Below, one piece after another: positions 42,951 to 51,682 of a stretch of 62,852 bases of DNA. The DNA comes from Marinihelvus fidelis. Its GTDB lineage: Bacteria; Pseudomonadota; Gammaproteobacteria; Xanthomonadales; SZUA-36. Position numbers and translations under genes: made by a program. Under the pieces are notes generated by a model. The model was not told the DNA's origin. It did not search any database and was given only the letters and a program-made list of their open reading frames with translations. Each line of letters opens with the position of its first letter. Position 1 is the stretch's first letter. The DNA lies in assembly GCF_008725655.1 (NCBI RefSeq), contig NZ_VYXP01000012.1:1-62852 (forward strand), written 5' to 3'.

Positions 42951-44939
42951 TCAGTTCGGCCTAAAATTGCACATGCTGGCCACACTAAGGGATAGCCCCT
43001 TGGCGCTCAGGCTGTTGTCTCCAACAGTATTAGAAAGTAAGTCATAGTGTGACTTCATGTTGGGGTAGAGACCAACTTCATCGTTGATCTTTTGCAACAG
43101 CGAAAGCTGTACGACAAGGTCGTTAAACTCGATTTCACTCGACGAAGCACCAGCTAATCTCGATAGCGTTTCAAGTGCTGCTTCGGTCTGTCCGTCGACG
43201 AGGAAAGCCATGGCCAGTGCGAGGTAGTCTTTGAGATCCCACTTCTTTAGATGAGATAGCACTTTCAGTGAGACTGGCCCCAGTCCTTCCTCAAGCGCTC
43301 GGTAATTAACAAACCGGATGACAGAATCTGGTGTGTTTGGGTTGCTGCTAAACGATTCGAGAAACTCTAGTTTTGAGGTCGCGCCTAAGTAGCCGGTGAT
43401 GGTCGTTTTAAGCATGCGCAATTCACTGTTCGCACTCGATTGAGAATCAAGGGTCCGAAGTTCGCTGGACAGACCCTCTTTCATTGAGCTGTTCCAGCAG
43501 TAGGGGAAAGCCCAAACGTAGCCCAATTCCGAGAGTCTGCCGCTTCCAGGTTGAAATAGAGAGTAATCAGTATCTGAAAAATCCAAATCAAATCCAATGT
43601 AGTACAGGTTGCGCAGTACGCTTTGTGTGTTCAGCATGACGGCAAAGTCGAAACCATATTCTTCATAAGTTTCAAAAAGTGCCTTTGCGGATGCTTTTGA
43701 TTGCCTGTACTGGTTCATCAGGTCGAGGCCATAAAGCATGCCGGTTCTTCCATCTATAAAGACCTTGCTTTCGGGCGACAGGTTATAAAGAAGATAGCCA
43801 CCGACCTGATACTCGTTAAATATCTTTCCCTGCTTACCGGTTCGCTTCATGTAGGCAATCAAATCGTTCGGATATTGTTCCGGGTTCAAATCCTGGGTAG
43901 CCATCGCGTATGACATTTTGGCGGTGTGAACGCCGGTCATTACTAGGCAGCACACAAGGACTATTCCTGCAAGAGCATTCGCAGATCGCTTCCATTGGCG
44001 AGTTGCGTCAGCCAGGCGTAAGTCTGAAAGCATGTGAGCAAGGATCGCCATGCAGAAAATCGTTGCCGGTGTAATCAGTCTCGATGTCGTCATGGCAAAT
44101 TTCAGAAAGACGATGAGTGCCGCCAGATATCCGATCTTCCTTTGATGAACAGATAGCAGTAGCGAAAGGAGCGCTGAAAAAATCAGGACTGGAAAATAGC
44201 CGAACTCAAAATATTTCAGAGGGGGCTCAAATTCCTTGATTGCAGTCTTCCATTCATCAGAAAAGTTCAAGAGCGCGATAATAATGTGAGTGAGGTTGGG
44301 ATTTAAAAAGCCCATTGCCAATACAATGCACCCCCAGATGAACCAGTTGGCCCAGACTGGGATCGACGCTCTGTCCATCAATTGTCGATAACCGTGGTCG
44401 ACAAAGAGGCCAAAAAACACGACCCACCCAAAGATGGATGAGTGGTAATTTGTCCATACGACCATTAACAAGATGATCGGAAGCATCGTTCGCCAGTTGA
44501 TGATCTGCCGAGCGTGTTCATACAAAATTACTGAAATCACGATCAATGGATAACTCAACAGTTCTGGACGAATAAGTGGCCGTTGAATTAACGCGACAGT
44601 CAACAGAGGCAACACAAGAACGAACGCAACTGCTGGAGCCTTGATCTTTCTCATCCAGAAAAGCATCAATCCGAATGTAAGGCTCCAAGAAAGCATGCGC
44701 ATTGCGTAAGCGCCGCCGTCCAAACCGAAAAGGTTAACCAATTCGTAGTAAATCACGCCGAAGTGGTGCCTCGGGACTAGAATTGGCTCCTCGTAGTAGG
44801 TATAGCTGTAGTGGTCTTTCCACGGAGATAGTCCGTTTTCGATCCAGTCCTGTCCCGTTTTAAGTAACCAGAAGCTGTCGTAGTTAAGCCAGCTAAAATT
44901 CGCGGCCGCAACCAAAACGATTACACAGGTTAGTACCAC
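42951..44939 (-). CDS. Polytopic membrane protein, possible glycosyltransferase or polymerase of GT-C type
   Basis: At least 662 aa: about 10-11 transmembrane segments up to residue ~350, then a large soluble C-terminal part (about 360-662) presumably periplasmic. After the first helix comes NYDSFWLLKTGQDWIENG, an acidic loop like those of GT-C enzymes, but I cannot assign a family. The first hydrophobic helix begins before the GTG at 44939: the frame stays open upstream with no ATG, GTG or TTG until the coaE end, where GGAGAG precedes an ATC at 45008. The true start is unclear. It lies between coaE and wecE on one strand and may act in the same glycan pathway. Confidence 0.65.
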   Translation of the reverse strand: MVLTCVIVLVAAANFSWLNYDSFWLLKTGQDWIENGLSPWKDHYSYTYYEEPILVPRHHFGVIYYELVNLFGLDGGAYAMRMLSWSLTFGLMLFWMRKIKAPAVAFVLVLPLLTVALIQRPLIRPELLSYPLIVISVILYEHARQIINWRTMLPIILLMVVWTNYHSSIFGWVVFFGLFVDHGYRQLMDRASIPVWANWFIWGCIVLAMGFLNPNLTHIIIALLNFSDEWKTAIKEFEPPLKYFEFGYFPVLIFSALLSLLLSVHQRKIGYLAALIVFLKFAMTTSRLITPATIFCMAILAHMLSDLRLADATRQWKRSANALAGIVLVCCLVMTGVHTAKMSYAMATQDLNPEQYPNDLIAYMKRTGKQGKIFNEYQVGGYLLYNLSPESKVFIDGRTGMLYGLDLMNQYRQSKASAKALFETYEEYGFDFAVMLNTQSVLRNLYYIGFDLDFSDTDYSLFQPGSGRLSELGYVWAFPYCWNSSMKEGLSSELRTLDSQSSANSELRMLKTTITGYLGATSKLEFLESFSSNPNTPDSVIRFVNYRALEEGLGPVSLKVLSHLKKWDLKDYLALAMAFLVDGQTEAALETLSRLAGASSSEIEFNDLVVQLSLLQKINDEVGLYPNMKSHYDLLSNTVGDNSLSAKGLSLSVASMCNFRPN

Positions 44940-45010
44940 ACCCCAGATTACTGCAGTACGCTGGGATTCAAGTGCGGGAATCCACGCCCAACTATTGTTG
45001 TGTTTGATGG

Positions 45011-45637
45011 TTACTCTCCTATCCTATCGGATTGAATTTTCAGTCCGCTAAGGCCAAGGTATTTTTTGTGCAGCGATGAAACTACCTCAAACAAATCGTC
45101 GCGTGTGCCGTTGTTCTCAACAACATCGTTTGCAATAGAAAGCCTCTCGCCCCTGGTTGTTTGTGCGGCAAGCGTTTTGATAGCTTGTTTCAGGGAGATG
45201 CCATCTCTGCTAAAGAGGCGTTTTAGTTGCGTGTTTCTATCGGAATCGATGACCAACACTCGATCAACCCAGTCGGGTACACCCACTTCTGTCAATAGTG
45301 GTATGACGACCAAGCAGTAAAACGCATCAATCGATACCAAGCGCTTTTCTACTTCTGAAAAGATGGCGGGATGCAGTATCGACTCCAAGGTTCTACGCTT
45401 AGCGTCATCTGAAAATATAATCTCGCGCATTCGCTTCCTATTAAGTCGACCATTTGCGTCAACAACGCTAGGTCCGAACGCTTTGATTATCTTGAGAAGC
45501 TGTATGGTCCCCGGCTCGGTAAGCTCTCTCGCAATGACATCAGTATCAATGACAGGCACACCGAGTTCAGAGAACATGTCGGAAACGGTAGTCTTGCCGG
45601 AAGCGATTCCCCCGGTAAGCGCTACCACGTACGTCAT
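45011..45637 (-). CDS. coaE: Dephospho-CoA kinase
   Basis: A 208-aa P-loop kinase that phosphorylates the 3'-hydroxyl of dephospho-CoA, the last step of CoA synthesis. Motifs are VALTGGIASGKTTVSDMF (P-loop), VIDTDVIARELTEPG, and VVIPLLTEVGVPDWVDRVLVID. Typically the sequence reads PLL(F/Y)E; here it is PLLTE. It overlaps pilD by one base (TAATG). The pilB-pilC-pilD-coaE order is conserved in many gammaproteobacteria. Confidence 0.93.
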   Translation of the reverse strand: MTYVVALTGGIASGKTTVSDMFSELGVPVIDTDVIARELTEPGTIQLLKIIKAFGPSVVDANGRLNRKRMREIIFSDDAKRRTLESILHPAIFSEVEKRLVSIDAFYCLVVIPLLTEVGVPDWVDRVLVIDSDRNTQLKRLFSRDGISLKQAIKTLAAQTTRGERLSIANDVVENNGTRDDLFEVVSSLHKKYLGLSGLKIQSDRIGE

Positions 45638-46509
45638 TAGCGTTGCAGTCCGGAGTAATGGAAATAGGCGTCAATGATCTCCGGACCCCACATTAGGCTG
45701 ACCCAGCCCGCAATGGCAATGAATGGCCCAAACGGAATTGGCTTGCTGCCATCATGCTTTTTGAGGCCCATCATCGTCATTCCGATGATTGCGCCTACCA
45801 GGGAAGACAGCAGGACGATGAGAGGAAGCTGTTGCCAGCCTAGCCATGCTCCAAGGGCAGCTAAGAGCTTAAAGTCTCCATAACCCATGCCCTCTTTCCC
45901 GGTCAAAAGTTTGAACAATTGGAACACTGTCCATAGTGCGCAATAGCCGAATACCGCCCCGAGAATGCTGTCAATTGATGGGGTGAATACGCCGAAACAA
46001 CTTGCAAGCAGGCCAATCCATAGTAGCGGTAAGGTCATGCTGTCAGGGAGCAGCTGGTGATCGAGATCGATGCCTGCCAGTGCGATTAGCATGGCGGTCA
46101 TGACTAAAGCCATTCCGGTCTGGATCGTGGGACCAAATTTCATGGCCACGAGCGCAAACATGAATGCAGTCGCCAGTTCGACCAATGGATACCGAGGCGA
46201 GATTCTGGCTTTGCAGTTAGAGCATTTCCCCCTTAACGCCAGGAAGCTAAGAACAGGAATGTTTTCCAGGGCAGTGATCGCGTGATCGCAGTTAGGGCAT
46301 CGAGACCCTGGCCTTACAATGCCGGGTGGGGCTGGCTCGTCGCCGGGGCTCTGAACAGAAAGCAATTCTCGGCACTGGCAACGCCAGTCATGTTCAAGGC
46401 GAGCCGGGACACGATGAATGACTACATTAAGAAAAGAGCCGATTAGCAGCCCCAAAACAAACACCCCTGAAATAAACAGGGGTGCGGGAAAAAGCGATTC
46501 AAAGGGCAT
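45637..46509 (-). CDS. pilD: Prepilin peptidase / N-methyltransferase PilD
   Basis: A 290-aa polytopic aspartic protease that removes the prepilin leader and methylates the new N-terminus. The N-terminal cytoplasmic loop has two CxxC pairs (CPNC and CSNC), typical of the bifunctional zinc-containing form. The catalytic aspartates are in GIDLDHQLLPD and GYGDFKLLAALGAW. Eight transmembrane helices are expected. It processes PilA, encoded 3.6 kb upstream. It follows pilC after 42 bp and overlaps coaE. Confidence 0.93.
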   Translation of the reverse strand: MPFESLFPAPLFISGVFVLGLLIGSFLNVVIHRVPARLEHDWRCQCRELLSVQSPGDEPAPPGIVRPGSRCPNCDHAITALENIPVLSFLALRGKCSNCKARISPRYPLVELATAFMFALVAMKFGPTIQTGMALVMTAMLIALAGIDLDHQLLPDSMTLPLLWIGLLASCFGVFTPSIDSILGAVFGYCALWTVFQLFKLLTGKEGMGYGDFKLLAALGAWLGWQQLPLIVLLSSLVGAIIGMTMMGLKKHDGSKPIPFGPFIAIAGWVSLMWGPEIIDAYFHYSGLQR

Positions 46510-46551
46510 TATTCAAAGCCAGCTCTGGTTGTTGTTTTAATGAAACCTTTT

Positions 46552-47772
46552 TTAGATGACAGCGGCCATTTTGAAGATAGGCAGGTACATGGCGATGACC
46601 ATGGCACCGACAACTACGCCAACAAATACGATGATGACAGGCTCTAGCAGGCTGCTCAGTGCATCAACGGCATTGTTTACTTCTTCTTCGTAAGCCTCTG
46701 CGACTTTGATCAACATTTCATCAAGCGAGCCAGCCTCCTCACCAATGGCTGCCATCTGGATGACCATGTTTGGGAAGACATCAGTTTGCTGCATGGCGAG
46801 TTGAAGTTGGTGACCAACGGCTACGTCCTCACGAATACGTGCTGCCGCGTCGTTATAAACCTGGTTGCCTGTTGCGCCGGAAACAATGCCCAAGGCTTCA
46901 ACCAAGGGAACGCCGGCCGCAAACGTAATGGCCAGGGTTCTGCAAAACCGAGCAATCGCCGCCTGTCTAAGAATTCCACCGATAATTGGAATTTTGAGGC
47001 TGACCTTGTCAATCCAGTGTGCGAATGAAGTTGACCGCTTCTTGGCCATTACGATAGCGGTAATGGACAGAACAAGGAAGATAATTAAAAACAATCCTTT
47101 GCTTCGTAGAAACTCGCTGGCGTTGATCACCATTCGGGTGAATGCAGGCAAGTCAGCACCGAAGTTCTGGAAAATGGATTCGAACTGTGGAATGACATAA
47201 ACGAGAAGAATAGCGGAAACGATAATGGCAACCGCAACAACGGCGATGGGGTAAAAAAGTGCTTTTTTAATTTTTCCCTTGATGCTTTCGATTCGCTCCT
47301 TGTATGAAGCAATTTCATCGAGAATCGTGTCAAGAACACCTGCGCTTTCACCCGCTTTGACAAGGTTGGTATAGAGTTCATCGAATTGAATCGGGTGGGC
47401 GCTTAGCGCTTCATGCAGACTGCCGCCAGATTCTACATCCGCCCGGATTTTATCGAGCATGGCGCGCATTCGAGGGTTTTTTGTACCACCTGCAATGATC
47501 TGAAATCCAGTAACAAGCGGCACGCCCGATTTGAGCATGGTCGCAAGTTGGCGGCTAAAGTTTGTAATTTCCTTGGACGAAATTCTTCGGCCCGCCGCAC
47601 CAAAAAGTGGTTTCGGCTTCTTGCGTACCCTTATGGGGCTAATGCCCTGCCGGCGCAACTCTGCTCTTACGAGGTTAGGGGTGGGGGCGACTTGCTGACC
47701 TTTCAGTTTGACGCCACGTTTATCTCTTCCTTCCCAAAGAAAAATGGTGTTTTCTGCTTGAACGGTAGCCAT
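46552..47772 (-). CDS. pilC: Type IV pilus inner-membrane platform protein PilC
   Basis: A 406-aa T2SSF-domain protein with two cytoplasmic repeats (about 70-195 and 270-395, each with a SGVPL or AGVPL motif) separated by transmembrane helices near 170-195, 225-250 and 375-400. It anchors the pilus and couples PilB motion to assembly. It starts 3 bp after the pilB stop. Confidence 0.93.
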   Translation of the reverse strand: MATVQAENTIFLWEGRDKRGVKLKGQQVAPTPNLVRAELRRQGISPIRVRKKPKPLFGAAGRRISSKEITNFSRQLATMLKSGVPLVTGFQIIAGGTKNPRMRAMLDKIRADVESGGSLHEALSAHPIQFDELYTNLVKAGESAGVLDTILDEIASYKERIESIKGKIKKALFYPIAVVAVAIIVSAILLVYVIPQFESIFQNFGADLPAFTRMVINASEFLRSKGLFLIIFLVLSITAIVMAKKRSTSFAHWIDKVSLKIPIIGGILRQAAIARFCRTLAITFAAGVPLVEALGIVSGATGNQVYNDAAARIREDVAVGHQLQLAMQQTDVFPNMVIQMAAIGEEAGSLDEMLIKVAEAYEEEVNNAVDALSSLLEPVIIVFVGVVVGAMVIAMYLPIFKMAAVI

Positions 47773-47775
47773 GAC

Positions 47776-49488
47776 CTAATCCTTGGTTACACGGTTGATT
47801 TCGATGAGGTCGGTTACACCTCGAGCAACTTTAAGCAGTGCCGCTTGTCGCAGGTCAAGCACACCTTCCTTGGCGGCTTCTTTGGCGATTTTTAGCGCAC
47901 TGCCTTCTTCCAATACGATTTGTTGAATCTCTTCAGATAACGGCATCACCTGAAAAACACCGCTTCGTCCACGGTAGCCCTCGTTGCATTCTGAGCAACC
48001 AACGGGTTTATAGAGATTTACTTCGTCCAGGTTCTCGCTGTCAAAGCCGGCTCGGATCATCGCCTCTTCTGGCAGTTCGTCACGCTGCTTACATTTGTGC
48101 AGGGTCCTGATGAGTCTTTGGGCAATAACAAGATTGACTGCCGAGGTGATGTTGTAACTGGGTACACCCATGTTCATCAATCGCGTAATCGACTGCGGAG
48201 CGTCATTCGTGTGAAGTGTGGACAATACTAAGTGACCGGTTTGGGCTGCTTTGATACCGATTTCTGCCGTCTCGAGGTCACGAATCTCACCCACCATGAT
48301 GACATCTGGGTCTTGGCGGAGAAATGAGCGCAGCGCCCGGGCAAATGTCATGCCCTGTTTGGCATTCTGTTGAACCTGGTTAATCCCATGCACACGAATT
48401 TCAACGGGGTCTTCAACCGTCGAAATATTCCTCCCCTCATCGTTCAGGAGGTTCAGGGCCGTATAAAGCGTTACGGTCTTACCTGAGCCCGTGGGCCCGG
48501 TCACCAAGATCATCCCGTAGGGCTTCTTGACGGACTCCAGGTAAATATCATGCTGGGTGGGCTCAAACCCGAGCCCTTCGATGCCCAAGTTTGTTGAAGC
48601 TGAGTCTAGAATTCGCAGAACGACTTTCTCGCCGAACAAGGTTGGGCAAGTGCTAACGCGAAAATCGATACTCCGTGTCCGAGTAATATTAAGCTTGATT
48701 CGGCCATCTTGGGGAACTCGCTTTTCCGCGATATCCAGGCCGGCCATGACCTTAAGTCTTGCCGTCAATCGACGGGCCATTTGGACCGGTGGGCTGGCTA
48801 TGGACTTCAGAACGCCATCAAGCCTGTACCGAATACGGTACTTAGACTCGTAAGGTTCGAAATGAATATCCGATGCGCCCTTTCGAATAGCATCAAGAAG
48901 GACCTTGTTGATGAATCGAACGACAGGGGTTTCGTCAATCGCATTTTCTAGATCAATTTCATCGGTGTCCTCGTCGATCTGAAATCCGAGGTCCTCAAAA
49001 CCTTCTTCGGAGTCGAAATCGTCAAATTCCTCTTCCGCGACTGCAAGAGCACGTTCGATAGCTTTGTCTAACTGGTCTGCCGCGACCAATATCGGCTCTA
49101 CGTGAAAGCCGGAACTAAAAGAAATCTCATCGATGATCGTGTGATCGGTCGGGTCGGACAGAGCAACGAATATTGAATTCCCACGTAGATAAAGTGGCAA
49201 TGCTTTGTGTTTGAGTATCAGGCTTTCACTGACCAGGCTGGTAGGTGTTTGACCAAGATCTAGTGAAGAGACATCAAGTAGTGGCACGCCATACTCAACT
49301 GAAGCCGCCTGGGCCAGCGTACTGGGGTCTAAACTTTGTTGTTGGCTTAGCCAAGCTAAAACGGTTGTGCCATTCTTGCTTGCGCCATCGCAAGCTGAGA
49401 GCGCCTCCTGCTCTTCCATCAGGCCTTCTGCGACCAGACGTCTGGCAAAACCACGTAACTGGCTGGACACCTTGAGTTCCGAATTCAT
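47776..49488 (-). CDS. pilB: Type IV pilus extension ATPase PilB
   Basis: A 570-aa secretion ATPase. The N-terminal MshEN-like domain covers about 1-150. Walker A is GPTGSGKT (Lys337), the Asp box is in STVEDPVEI, Walker B in DPDVIMVGEIRDLETAEI and the His box in TGHLVLSTLHTNDAP. A tetracysteine-type zinc site appears in HKCKQ...GCSECNEGYRGR. It powers pilus extension. ATG 49488 follows the pilA terminator. Confidence 0.94.
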   Translation of the reverse strand: MNSELKVSSQLRGFARRLVAEGLMEEQEALSACDGASKNGTTVLAWLSQQQSLDPSTLAQAASVEYGVPLLDVSSLDLGQTPTSLVSESLILKHKALPLYLRGNSIFVALSDPTDHTIIDEISFSSGFHVEPILVAADQLDKAIERALAVAEEEFDDFDSEEGFEDLGFQIDEDTDEIDLENAIDETPVVRFINKVLLDAIRKGASDIHFEPYESKYRIRYRLDGVLKSIASPPVQMARRLTARLKVMAGLDIAEKRVPQDGRIKLNITRTRSIDFRVSTCPTLFGEKVVLRILDSASTNLGIEGLGFEPTQHDIYLESVKKPYGMILVTGPTGSGKTVTLYTALNLLNDEGRNISTVEDPVEIRVHGINQVQQNAKQGMTFARALRSFLRQDPDVIMVGEIRDLETAEIGIKAAQTGHLVLSTLHTNDAPQSITRLMNMGVPSYNITSAVNLVIAQRLIRTLHKCKQRDELPEEAMIRAGFDSENLDEVNLYKPVGCSECNEGYRGRSGVFQVMPLSEEIQQIVLEEGSALKIAKEAAKEGVLDLRQAALLKVARGVTDLIEINRVTKD

Positions 49489-49571
49489 GCGCGGCGCTCT
49501 CCACTCCCCTTTCCATCATTATATCGGAACATCATTACCTCAATGCAATGCGTAAATGAATATCAGAAACT

Positions 49572-49602
49572 AAAAAGCCCCTTGCGATCGCAAGGGGCTT
49601 TT
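49572..49602 (-). terminator. Rho-independent terminator after pilA
   Basis: A perfect palindrome, AAAAGCCCCTTGC and GCAAGGGGCTTTT around GATC, with T-run on both strands. It sits about 55 bp beyond the pilA stop and 84 bp before the pilB start, separating highly expressed pilA from pilBCD. Confidence 0.88.
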
Positions 49603-49657
49603 AGAGTTTAGCCTGACGATGACCGTAAGTTATAGGTCACGCCAATTCGGCATAAAC

Positions 49658-50119
49658 TTACTGGCGGCAGGTAGCCGGCAGGTGACGCAGCGCGCCCGTG
49701 CCGTTCGTCGTGCAGTCCCAGTTGATCGGGCCGGACATTGACGTCGGGTTGTAAGCGGCACCTGACGCGTCTTCGGGTGTCAGGAAGGCGCCCGGGTCAA
49801 CGTCAGCACCAGTGTTAGTTGACTGAACGGTGATTCGACCAGTCCCCGGAGTAATTACCAGGTCGTTGCAGTACTGGCTTTCGCTGTTCGCGGTGTCGAA
49901 ACCGTAGGCAGCTTCAGAGCCAGCGAAGTTGCCTTCTGACTGGAAGTACTCGGAAACGGCCAATTTAGCCGGTGCTGCCTGATTGATGCACTCGCCGACC
50001 TTAGCGCGGATGGTGTAGTCCTGGTAAGCCGGCACGGCCAGCGCGACCAGGATGGCGACGATCGCGATCACGATCATCAGTTCGATAAGGGTGAAACCCT
50101 TTTGAATTTGCTTAGTCAC
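49658..50119 (-). CDS. pilA: Type IV major pilin PilA
   Basis: A 153-aa prepilin. The short basic leader MTKQIQKG is cut by PilD after Gly8; the mature protein begins [27 protein letters not shown], with Glu at +5. The globular domain has four cysteines, with the C-terminal pair (WDCTTNG and TCRQ) suited to a D-region disulphide. The start is GTG 50119 with GGAGGG 8 nt upstream. A sigma-54 promoter lies about 100 bp upstream. The two-component pair PilSR encoded 3 kb away is the expected regulator. Confidence 0.94.
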   Translation of the reverse strand: MTKQIQKGFTLIELMIVIAIVAILVALAVPAYQDYTIRAKVGECINQAAPAKLAVSEYFQSEGNFAGSEAAYGFDTANSESQYCNDLVITPGTGRITVQSTNTGADVDPGAFLTPEDASGAAYNPTSMSGPINWDCTTNGTGALRHLPATCRQ

Positions 50120-50216
50120 TTTCTCTACCCTCCAATGGTGATGATATTCGGTGCCTGATTACATTCAAGTCACCGGGATGCCCCTAGATGATTCATTGGG
50201 ATGCGGGTTGTATAAA

Positions 50217-50232
50217 TGCAGGGAGTGTGCCA
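50217..50232 (-). promoter_or_regulatory. Sigma-54 (-24/-12) promoter of pilA
   Basis: On the minus strand TGGCACACTCCCTGCA has the -24 GG and -12 GC at the exact RpoN spacing of 10 nt between them. Transcription would start about 12 nt downstream and leave a leader of roughly 85 nt before the pilA GTG. Confidence 0.82.
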
Positions 50233-50316
50233 AGTTTTTCATTGGTTGAAAAAACAGGGGGTTGGGGGCGATTTTATGCTGGATTTAGGCTTGAAATGAC
50301 GGTGGAATGTCAGGAT

Positions 50317-50333
50317 GTGACGAAAATTGTCAC
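50317..50333. promoter_or_regulatory. Inverted repeat upstream of the pilA promoter, possible PilR site
   Basis: GTGAC and GTCAC, separated by 7 bp, lie about 85-100 bp upstream of the -24 element, a normal distance for a bacterial enhancer-binding protein. It also lies just beyond the egtB stop codon, so a role there is not excluded. Confidence 0.4.
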
Positions 50334-50344
50334 CTTTTTGCGCG

Positions 50345-51565
50345 TTATGTCGGGGTTTGGGCCAGGCGCAGGCCGGTGAACTGCCATCGGGCATCCGGGT
50401 AGAAGAAGTTTCGGTAGCTGGGGCGGCTGTGGTTGGGGGCGGTGGCGCCGCTTTTTCCTTTCAGCACCATCTGGTTGATCATGAATTTGCCGTTGTATTC
50501 GCCGACGGCGCCTTTGCTGGGCTGGTAGCCGGGGTAGGGTGCGTAGGCGCTGGCGGTCCATTCCCAGTTGGTGACGTTTTTGGGTCGGGTGGCTTCCCAT
50601 TCGAATTCGGTGGGCAGGCGCTTGCCCTGCCAGCGGGCGTAGGCGTCGGCCTCGTAGTAGCTGATGTGGGTGACGGGTTCTGCCCCTGGCAGGGGCTGGT
50701 CGCCGCGCAGGGTGAAGTGGCGCCATTGGCCGTCTTCCGCCTTGCGCCAGTACAGGGGGGTGGTGATGCCGTGTTGCTGGCGCCAGGCCCAGCCGTCGGA
50801 GAGCCAGAGCAGCGCGTTGTTGTAGCCGCCGTCTTCCATGAACTGCAGCCACTCGTGGTTGGTCACGGGGTGGGTGGCCAGTTGGGCCGCCTGTAAATGC
50901 ACCGTGTGCGCCGGGCCCTCGTTGTCGAAGGCGAAGCCTTCGCCCTGGTGGCCGATGGTGTACTGGCCTTCGGGCAGGGTTTGCCAGGCGTTGGTGGTGT
51001 CGTCCTTTGTCGGTGCTGCCGGGGCGGGGGCGTCGTGGTTGAACATCGCGGGCCAGGTGGGGTTTTGCCACAGCCCATGCTTGATATCCGTCAGCAGCAG
51101 TTCCTGGTGTTGCTGCTCGTGGTGGATCCCCAGGGTGACCAGGGGGGCGATGGCCTTCATCTGCTCCTGGCTGGCCTGGGTCAGCAGTTCTTCCATCGCC
51201 TGGTCGGTGGCCTGGCGCCATTCCATCACCCGCTCCAGCGGCGGCCGGGACATCATGCCGCGCTTGGGGCGGGGGTATTGCTCGCCCACGCCATTGTAAT
51301 AACTGTTGAACAGGACCTTGTGGGCTTCGTCGAACGGCGTGTGGCCTTTTTTGTGTTCGCACAATACAAACGTCTCGAAGAACCATGTCGTGTGACCCAG
51401 GTGCCACTTGGTGGGGCTGGCGTCGGGCATGGACTGGATCATCTGGTCTTCGGGGCTCAGGGGGGCGGCCAGGGCTTCGGTGTGGGCGCGGGTGGTTTGG
51501 TATTGTGCGAGCAGGGTGGTGGGGTCGGCCAATGTCTGGGTCCGGGTGGGTTTGGGTTGGGGCAT
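50345..51565 (-). CDS. egtB: EgtB-like non-haem iron sulfoxide synthase
   Basis: A 406-aa protein with an N-terminal DinB-like domain and a C-terminal formylglycine-generating-enzyme (SUMF1) domain. The iron ligands are expected among His55/His58 (KWHLGHTTWFFE) and His149/His153 (HHEQQHQE), the 3-His pattern of EgtB. EgtB joins gamma-glutamylcysteine or cysteine to hercynine in ergothioneine synthesis; a selenoneine-type SenA cannot be excluded. The partner methyltransferase EgtD is not in this window. The gene lies between pilA and a toxin-antitoxin island, an unusual location. Confidence 0.85.
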   Translation of the reverse strand: MPQPKPTRTQTLADPTTLLAQYQTTRAHTEALAAPLSPEDQMIQSMPDASPTKWHLGHTTWFFETFVLCEHKKGHTPFDEAHKVLFNSYYNGVGEQYPRPKRGMMSRPPLERVMEWRQATDQAMEELLTQASQEQMKAIAPLVTLGIHHEQQHQELLLTDIKHGLWQNPTWPAMFNHDAPAPAAPTKDDTTNAWQTLPEGQYTIGHQGEGFAFDNEGPAHTVHLQAAQLATHPVTNHEWLQFMEDGGYNNALLWLSDGWAWRQQHGITTPLYWRKAEDGQWRHFTLRGDQPLPGAEPVTHISYYEADAYARWQGKRLPTEFEWEATRPKNVTNWEWTASAYAPYPGYQPSKGAVGEYNGKFMINQMVLKGKSGATAPNHSRPSYRNFFYPDARWQFTGLRLAQTPT

Positions 51566-51649
51566 TGTATTACGTGGGTTGGGGTGAATTTGCCATATTC
51601 ACTATTGTGGCCTGGGTGAGATGCTTGGTGGGGTTGGAGATATTTATAT

Positions 51650-51670
51650 GTATGCCCGTAACGGGTATAC
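51650..51670. promoter_or_regulatory. Near-perfect 21-bp palindrome before the RelE-like toxin gene, likely operator
   Basis: The site reads GTATGCCCG at its left end and ACGGGTATAC at its right end; the arms differ at only one paired position (5/17) besides the centre. It ends 12 bp before the toxin start. Toxin-first HigBA-like modules are normally repressed by the antitoxin through a site like this. Confidence 0.6.
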
Positions 51671-51682
51671 TTGGGGGGGGAA

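Noticed and set aside
49585..49592. GCGATCGC at the centre of the pilA terminator resembling the cyanobacterial HIP1 octamer
   Set aside because: It is the middle of the terminator palindrome and not repeated in the window; the organism is not cyanobacterial.
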